64,000 bases of DNA from Archivesica marissinica (taxonomy: Eukaryota; Mollusca; Bivalvia; Venerida; Vesicomyidae): assembly GCA_014843695.1 (NCBI GenBank), contig CM026404.1, positions 49,842,851-49,906,850 of the forward strand, read 5' to 3'. This document shows positions 56,601-64,000 of this stretch, one piece after another. Under the pieces are notes generated by a model. That model was given only the letters and a program-made list of their open reading frames with translations. It was not told where the DNA came from and searched no databases. A program made the position numbers and the translations under genes. Position 1 is the stretch's first letter; each line of letters begins with the position of its first letter.

Positions 56601-57545
56601 CCAATACCACATACACATAGCAGTCCAACAAACAAACACCATTACCAATACCACATACACATAGCAGTCCAACAAACAAACACCATTACCAATACCGCAT
56701 ACACAGACACATAGCGGTCCAACAAACAAACAAACACCATTACCAATACCACATACACAGGCACATAGCGGTCCAACAAACAAACACCATTACCAATACC
56801 ACATACATAGACACATAGCAGTCCAACAAACAAACACCATTACCAATACCACATACACAGGCACATAGCGGTCCAACAAACAAACACCATTACCACATAC
56901 ACAGACACATAGCAGTCCAACAAACAAACACCAATACCACATACACAGACACATAGCAGTCCAACAAACAGACACCATTACCACATACACAGACACATAG
57001 CGGTCCAACAAACAAACACCATTACCACATACACAGACACATAGCAGCCCAACAAACAAACACCAATACCACATACACAGACACATAGCAGCCCAACAAA
57101 CAAACACCATTACCACATACACAGACACAGAGCAGCCCAACAAACAAACACCAATACCACATACACAGATACATAGCAGCCCAACAAACAGACACCATTA
57201 CCACATACACAGACACATAGCAGTCCAACAAACAAACACCAATACCACATACACAGACACATAGCAGTCCAACAAACAAACACCAATACCACATACACAG
57301 ACACATAGCAGTCCAACAAACAAACACCAATACCACATACACAGACACATAGCAGCCCAACAAACAGACACCATTACCACATACACAGACACATAGCAGT
57401 CCAACAAACAAACAACAATACCACATACACAGACACATAGCAGTCCAACAAACAACACCATTACCAATACCACATACACAGACACATAGCAGCCCAACAA
57501 ACAAACACCAATACCACATACACAGACACATAGCAGCCCAAAAAA
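53610..57545. repeat. 3.9 kb variable-length minisatellite
   Basis: Units of about 30 to 50 bp built from modules CCAACAAACAAACACCATTA, CCAATACCACATACAC, AGACACATAGCAGT and optional CAACAGACACAGAG. Because modules are included or left out, unit lengths vary. The block 55690-55917 is repeated without change at 55924-56151 (234 bp offset). Minus frames (CWTAMCLCMWYWCLFVGLL) are artefacts. Confidence 0.93.
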
Positions 57546-57549
57546 CAAA

Positions 57550-58140
57550 CACCCGTAATTAGGTAAGAATATCATAGATGATAAACCCATAATATCTATT
57601 GGCATGTGGGCTTATATTGGCAATTCTAACTTACCTATCCGGAATCCCTCCGTTTAAGCAACATTAGCTGTCCATCTGGAGCCACTATTATGTTCACCTT
57701 TCATTCTACACAAATTCTAAATAAGAAAAATGTCACGCATTTCAAGTACATATATATCCCAGCATCCCTGATTTGACACAAGGTCAAGTTGGTGAGCAAG
57801 AAGTAGCCCTACACAGTGAAGTGGTCATTAGTAACTGACGTGTTCACCCACAGAAAGAAAAGTATGCATGCCTCATTACTACATGTAGGCCTCCTGCTAA
57901 TGGGAAATTAAGATTTGTTCTAATTTAAGGCATTTAATATTGAAAATGATCAATTACGGTATTGATTATACTAAAACACGTTTACTGGCCGCTTGAAGAG
58001 TTTGTGAAATTATAACAAAGTTTCTAAGTTTATTCACCAATATACATGTTATTGGCCATTAACAAATACTAGTTTGAATATGGCAAAGAAGTAAATATAA
58101 GCATGCAGTTAATTTGCACTTTATACAGACAAAACAACAA
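57550..58140. other. Intergenic sequence, nothing recognised
   Basis: Non-tandem AT-rich DNA without a recognisable frame. Confidence 0.45.
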
Positions 58141-58145
58141 AACAT

Positions 58146-58436
58146 GCTACAGTTAGAAAACATTTAGCACATTTAGTAGCAGTTAGCACATTTAGTAACA
58201 GTTAGCACATTTAGTATCATTTAGCACATTTAGTAACAGTTAGCACATTTAGTAACATTTAGCACATTTAGTAACATTTAGCACATTTAGTAACAGTTAG
58301 CACATATTAGTAACAGTTAGCACATTTAGTAACATTTAGCACATTTAGTAACAGTAAGCACATTTAGTAACATTTAGCACATTTAGTAACATTTAGCACA
58401 TTTAGTAACAGTTAGCACATTTAGTAACAGTTAGCA
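58146..58436. repeat. 19 bp minisatellite
   Basis: About fifteen copies of AGCACATTTAGTAACAGTT or AGCACATTTAGTAACATTT; unrelated to the 19 bp array at 39350. Confidence 0.93.
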
Positions 58437-58809
58437 TGGTAAGTGTAGGTTGAAGTATTGTGTTTGCTACTTTAATATATTTGGCAATATTAAGTAATCT
58501 TTTATTGACTGGTTGTTTTCAAAATGTAGGACATGCAGAATTTAATGAATATTTTCTTCTCAAATGAATATATAGATGACAACACGATAAGAAATGGTGC
58601 TCATTCTCAACTGAGTTCATATTACAAAGTTTGCAAATGCATTGCATTCTCTCAATACCTGCGTATCAAACATTTTCAATTTAAAGATAATGTGCAGAGA
58701 GCCAAAATCGAGTTAGATCCATCCTTAGTGGGCCATTTACTGTATTTAATGTATGTTTCACGTTTAATGACAATTTAAATTTGCTATATCAATTTAGTTT
58801 AAACACTAT

Positions 58810-59842
58810 CTTCTTTCAAACACAGTCTTCGTGGAAATATATCTAAAACTCCTAAATACGTTTATGTTGGCTCCAGGAAATGGCAAGTTTATCATGCCCG
58901 ATTACGTACTGAGTGCTGCTCCTTAAACCAACACCTGTATAGCAAAAACTTATCTCCAACATCTCTTTGCCAATGCGGTTTTGTTGAAAGTAATCACCAT
59001 TTCCTCTTGGAATGCACACTATATACCAACATCAGAGCAAAACTAATACAAGAAACTTATATATACTGTACAGTAACTTTGTACACTCTCTTACACTGAG
59101 ATCAAAACCTTTGCGACAACATCAACAGCATAATCTTTCTTTCTGTACAGGACTATATAAGGGACAGTAAACTTTTCCATGAACTTGAATGACTGACCTG
59201 TTCCTGGCTCTCAACATTCCAAATCAAATCTCAAGATCTTATTTCTTCTACTTGAATTGAAAACAATTAGAATGATTTATCGTCAAAGTTGATTGACTCT
59301 TTTATTTATTATTACTTCATTTTATATTTATTATTACTTAAGATGAACACTAAGTGTATTAGTTATAAATACCATACATTTTAAGCCACTAAGATAAATA
59401 TCTAGCAAACAATATCGATATCATATCATACCTCACTTTACCTTATAATGTTAGTTTCTTCTTACAATAATTGTTGTGAGTCTGCACATAGTATAAATTA
59501 GAACAATCTCTTACACTTAGACTCAACCATATTTTTATTGGCATTCCTCAACATTATAATATTCTGACCTCTATTATTATAATGTCTTTTTTCTTATCTC
59601 AACTACAATATCGTATTCTTTCTATCTAAATCGCATTATGAATCTTGTATTGTTAAACATTTCAAGCAAATTATTTTACCGCCAACTTTACAGCAAACGA
59701 GTTTCTAAGGAGAAGACCTTTATAAGCTAATCTAGCTTTCGGATCTAATCCTTTTTCAAAAGATAAAATATTATATTGTAATGTAATTGCTATATGTATA
59801 TATGTTACATTGTTTGAAATAAAATATGTTTAAACTAAACAC
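58810..59842 (+). pseudogene. LINE C-terminal fragment with 3' tail
   Basis: Frame from about 58827: LRGNISKTPKYVYVGSRKW, then QVYHARLRTECCSLNQHLYS, then SLCQCGFVESNHHFLLECT and a stop near 59095. This is the zinc-knuckle C-terminus of a non-LTR retrotransposon ORF2. The rest to 59842 is 3' untranslated sequence ending in AATAAAATATGTTTAAACTA, the tail also seen at 29021 and 45545. Endonuclease and RT are missing. The frame 58533-58778 just upstream is unrecognised. Confidence 0.82.
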
Positions 59843-59872
59843 TGAATTTCAAAGAGTTATGCCATTCCTGCA

Positions 59873-62800
59873 TTGCGCTACTCGTAGAACAAGTAGAAAG
59901 GCTCGAGCTACTCGTAGAACAAGTAGAAAGGCTCGCGCTACTCGTAGAAAAAGTAGAAAGGCTCTCGCTACTCATTGAACAAGTAGAAAGGCTTGCGCTA
60001 CTCGTAGAACAAGTAGAACGGCTAGCACTACTCGTAGAACAAGTAGAAAGGCTTGCGCTACTCGTAGAACAAGTAGAAAGGCTCGAGCTACTCGTAGAAC
60101 AAGTAGAAAGGCTCGCGCTACTCGTAGAAAAAGTAGAAAGGCTCTCGCTACTCATTGAACAAGTAGAAAGGCTTGCGCTACTCGTAGAACAAGTAGAACG
60201 GCTAGCACTACTCGTAGAACAAGTAGAAAGGCTTGCGCTACTCGTAGAACAAGTAGAAAGGCTCGAGCTACTCGTAGAACAAGTAGAAAGGCTCGCGCTA
60301 CTCGTAGAAAAAGTAGAAAGGCTCTCGCTACTCATTGAACAAGTAGAAAGGCTTGCGCTACTCGTAGAACAAGTAGAACGGCTAGCACTACTCGTAGAAC
60401 AAGTAGAAAGGCTTGCACTACTCGTAGAACAAGTAGAAAGGCTCGCGCTACTCGTAGAACAAGTAGAAAGGATCGCGCTACTCGTAGAACAAGTAGAAAG
60501 GCTCGAGCTACTCGTAGAACAAGTAGAAAGGCTTGCGCTACTCGTAGAACAAGTAGAAAGGCTTGCACTACTCGTAGAACACGTAGAAAGGCTCGAGCTA
60601 CTCGTAGAACAAGTAGAAAGGCTTGCGCAACTCGTAGAACAAGTAGAAAGGCTAGGAATACTCGTAGAACAAGTAGAAAGGCTTGCGCTACTCGTAGAAC
60701 AAGTAGAAAGGCTAGGAATACTCGTAGAACAAGTAGAAAGGCTTGCGCTACTCGTGGAACAAGTAGAAAGGCTTGCGATACTCGTAGAACAAGTAGAAAG
60801 GCTAGGAATACTCGTAGAACAAGTAGAAAGGCTTGCGCTACTCGTGGAACAAGTAGAAAGGCTTGCGCTACTCGTGGAACAAGTAGAAAGGCTTGCGCTA
60901 CTCGTGGAACAAGTAGAAAGGTTTGCGCTACGCATGGAACAAGTAGGAAGGCTCGAGCTACTCGTAGAACAAGTAGAAAGGCTTGTGCTACTCGTAGAAC
61001 AAGTAGAAAGGCTAGGAATACTCATAGAACAAGTAGAAAGGCTAGGAATACTCGTAGAACAAGTAGAAAGGTTTGCGCTACTCGTGGAACAAGTAGAAAG
61101 GCTAGGAATACTCGTTGAACAAGTAGAAAGGCTTGCGCTACTCGTAGAACAAGTAGAAAGGCTAGGAATATTCGTAGAACAAGTAGAAAGGCTAGCGCTA
61201 CTCGTAGAACAAGTAGAAAGGCTTGCGCTACTCGTAGAACAAGTATAAAGGCTTGGAATACTCGTAGAACAAGTAGAAAGGCTTGCACTACTCGTAGAAC
61301 AAGTAGAAAGGCTTGCGCTTAGGAATACTCGTAGAACAAGTAGAAAGGCTTGCGCTACTCGTGGAACAAGTAGAAAGGCTAGGAATACTCGTAGAACAAG
61401 TAGAAAGGCTAGGAATATTCGTAGAACAAGTAGAAAGGCTAGGAATACCCGTAGAACAAGTAGAAAGGCTAGCACTACTCGTAGAACAAGTAGAAAGGCT
61501 AGCGCTACTCGTAGAACAAGTAGAAAGGCTTGCACTACTCGTAAAACAAGTAGAAAGGCTAGCACTACTCGTAGAACAAGTAGAAAGGCTTGCACTACTC
61601 ATATAATAAGTAGAAAGGCTTGCGCTACTCGTAGAACAAGTAGAAAGGCTTGCACTACTCGTAGAACAAGTAGAAAGGCTTGCGCTACTCGTAGAAAAAG
61701 TAGAAAGGCTAGGAATACTCGTAGAACAAGTAGAAAGGCTAGCGCTACTCGTAGAACAAGTAGAAAGGCTTGCGCTACTCGTAGAACAAGTATAAAGGCT
61801 TGGAATACTCGTAGAACAAGTAGAAAGGCTTGCACTACTCGTAGAACAAGTAGAAAGGCTTGCGCTACTCGTAGAACAAGTATATAGGCTTGGAATACTC
61901 GTATAATAAGTAAAAAGGCTTGCGCTACTCGTAGAACGAGTAGAAAGGCTTGCACTACTCGTAGAACAAGTAGAAAGGCTCGCGCTACTCGTAGAACGAA
62001 TAGAAAGGCTTGCGCTACTCGTAGAACAAGTAGAAAGGCTAGGAATACTCGTAGAACAAGTAGAAAGGCTTGCGCTACTCGTGGAACAAGTAGAAAGGCT
62101 TGCGCTACTCGTGGAACAAGTAGAAAGGCTTGCGCTACTCGTGGAACAAGTAGAAAGGTTTGCGCTACGCGTGGAACAAGTAGGAAGGCTCGAGCTACTC
62201 GTAGAACAAGTAGAAAGGCTTGTGCTACTCGTAGAACAAGTAGAAAGGCTAGGAATACTCATAGAACAAGTAGAAAGGCTAGGAATACTCGTAGAACAAG
62301 TAGAAAGGTTTGCGCTACTCGTAGAACAAGTAGAAAGGCTAGGAATACTCGTAGAACAAGTAGAAAGGCTAGGAATATTCGTAGAACAAGTAGAAAGGCT
62401 AGGAATACTCGTAGAACAAGTAGAAAGGCTAGGAATACTCGTAGAACAAGTAGAAAGGCTTGCGCTACTCGTGGAACAAGTAGAAAGGCTAGGAATACTC
62501 GTAGAACAAGTAGAAAGGCTAGGAATATTCGTAGAACAAGTAGAAAGGCTAGCACTACTCGTAGAACAAGTAGAAAGGCTAGCGCTACTCGTAGAACAAG
62601 TAGAAAGGCTTGCACTACTCGTAAAACAAGTAGAAAGGCTAGCACTACTCGTAGAACAAGTAGAAAGGCTTGCACTACTCATAGAATAAGTAGAAAGGCT
62701 TGCGCTACTCGTAGAACAAGTAGAAAGGCTTGCACTACTCGTAGAACAAGTAGAAAGGCTTGCGCTACTCGTAGAAAAAGTAGAAAGGCTAGGAATACTC

Positions 62801-64000
62801 GTAGAACAAGTAGAAAGGCTAGCGCTACTCGTAGAACAAGTAGAAAGGCTTGCGCTACTCGTAGAACAAGTATAAAGGCTTTGAATACTCGTAGAACAAG
62901 TAGAAAGGCTTGCACTACTCGTAGAACAAGTAGAAAGGCTTGCGCTACTCGTAGAACAAGTATATAGGCTTGGAATACTCGTAGAATAAGCAAAAAGGCT
63001 TGCGCTACTCGTAGAACAAGTAGAAAGGCTTGCACTACTCGTAGAACAAGTAGAAAGGCTCGCGCTACTCGTAGAACGAATAGAAAGGCTTGCGCTACTC
63101 GTAGAACAAGTAGAAAGGCTAGGAATACTCGTAGAACAAGTAGAAAGGCTTGCACTACTCGTAGAATAAGTAGAAAGGCTTGCTCTACTCGTAGAACAAG
63201 TAGAAAGGCTAGCACTACTCGTAGAACAAGTAGAAAGGCTTGCACTACTCGTAGAATAAGTAAAAAGGCTTGCGCTACTCGTAGAACAAGTAGAAAGGCT
63301 TGCACTACTCGTAAAACAAGTAGAAAGGCTAGCACTACTCGTAGAACAAGTAGAAAGGCTTGCACTACTCGTAGAATAAGTAGAAAGGCTTGCGCTACTC
63401 GTAGAAAAAGTAGAAAGGCTAGGAATACTCGTAGAACAAGTAGAAAGGCTAGCGCTACTCGTAGAACAAGTAGAAAGGCTTGCACTACTCGTAGAATAAG
63501 TAGAAAGGCTTGCGCTACTCGTAGAACAAGTAGAAAGGCTAGGAATATTCGTAGAACAAGTAGAAAGGCTAGCGCTACTCGTAGAACAAGTAGAAAGGCT
63601 TGCGCTACTCGTAGAACAAGTATAAAGGCTTGGAATACTCGTAGAACAAGTAGAAAGGCTTGCACTACTCGTAGAACAAGTAGAAAGGCTTGCGCTACTC
63701 GTAGAACAAGTATAAAGGCTTGGAATACTCGTAGAACAAGTAGAAAGGCTTGCACTACTCGTAGAACAAGTAGAAAGGCTCGCGCTACTCGTAGAACAAG
63801 TAGAAAGGCTTGCACTACTCGTAGAATAAGTAGAAAGGCTTGCGCTACTCGTAGAACAAGTAGAAAGGCTAGGAATACTCGTAGAATAAGTAGAAAGGCT
63901 TGCGCTACTCGTGGAACAAGTAGAAAGGCTTGCACTACTCGTAGAACAAGTAGAAAGGCTTGCACTACTCGTAGAACGAGTAGAAAGGCTTGCGCTACTC
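59873..64000. repeat. 30 bp satellite running off the window
   Basis: At least 137 copies of AAGTAGAAAGGCTTGCGCTA plus CTCGTAGAAC, in strict 30 bp register with variants at GCTTGCG/GCTAGCA/GCTAGGAA/GCTCGCG. Higher-order repeats: a 180 bp block occurs three times at 59880-60420, and a 1080 bp (36-unit) block at about 61320-62400 recurs at 62400-63180. One register break lies at 61318-61330. The 10-codon readings (SASLSTCSTS minus, LALLVEQVER plus) extend for hundreds of codons and are artefacts. Confidence 0.95.

Noticed and set aside
59835..63965. Coiled-coil-like LALLVEQVERL and SASLSTCSTS frames of up to 586 codons
   Set aside because: A 30 bp satellite is open in several frames. The leucine-rich look follows from the unit.

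Overview
The window looks like intronic and flanking DNA from an animal nuclear genome, most probably a bivalve mollusc. The evidence is GT-AG introns, AATAAA signals, a hAT transposon, several LINE remnants, four tRNA-headed SINE families and TTAA-ended MITEs. The species is inferred, not shown. No rRNA gene, functional tRNA gene or CRISPR array was found. There is one 1000-N assembly gap at 9816-10815.

One host gene runs left to right across two thirds of the window. Seven exon candidates were found: 3983-4051, 8443-8583, 8728-8764 (doubtful), 27118-27181, 35002-35086, 37110-37310 and 43113-43163 (stop at 43161). Together they encode the glycine/tyrosine/arginine-rich C-terminal part of an hnRNP-like RNA-binding protein; its N-terminus lies left of the window. 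The phases agree at 3983/8443, 27118/35002, 35002/37110 and 37110/43113. They do not agree between 8443-8583 and 27118-27181, so at least one exon there is missing or damaged.

The introns, and the 21 kb downstream of the gene, are mostly tandem repeats. I count more than twenty unrelated minisatellites with units of 17 to 78 bp, covering roughly half of the sequenced bases. Nearly all very long open frames here come from these arrays, because their units lack stop codons, and they should not be read as genes. Two mobile-element reading frames carry minisatellites made from their own coding sequence, in frame: a LINE at about 37530-39345 (two arrays, 48 and 30 bp) and an unnamed transposon-type ORF at about 46930-49640 (78 bp unit).

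Mobile elements fill much of the rest. A 4.06 kb hAT element (19878-23941, minus strand) has matching terminal repeats and an intact two-exon transposase of about 685 residues. There are two 247 bp hairpin MITEs, two copies of a second TTAA MITE, a third TTAA MITE with a SINE inside it, and SINE and LINE-tail insertions with clear target-site duplications.

By region: 1-3540 is a 35 bp array with a MITE in it; 3983-8764 holds exons and two arrays; 9300-16100 holds six arrays and the gap; 16800-25260 holds SINEs, MITEs and the hAT element; 25820-35090 holds arrays, MITEs and two exons; 35380-43350 holds LINE remnants, arrays and the last exons; 43550-51330 holds MITEs, SINEs and the transposon-type ORF; 51720-64000 holds three long arrays and a LINE end.
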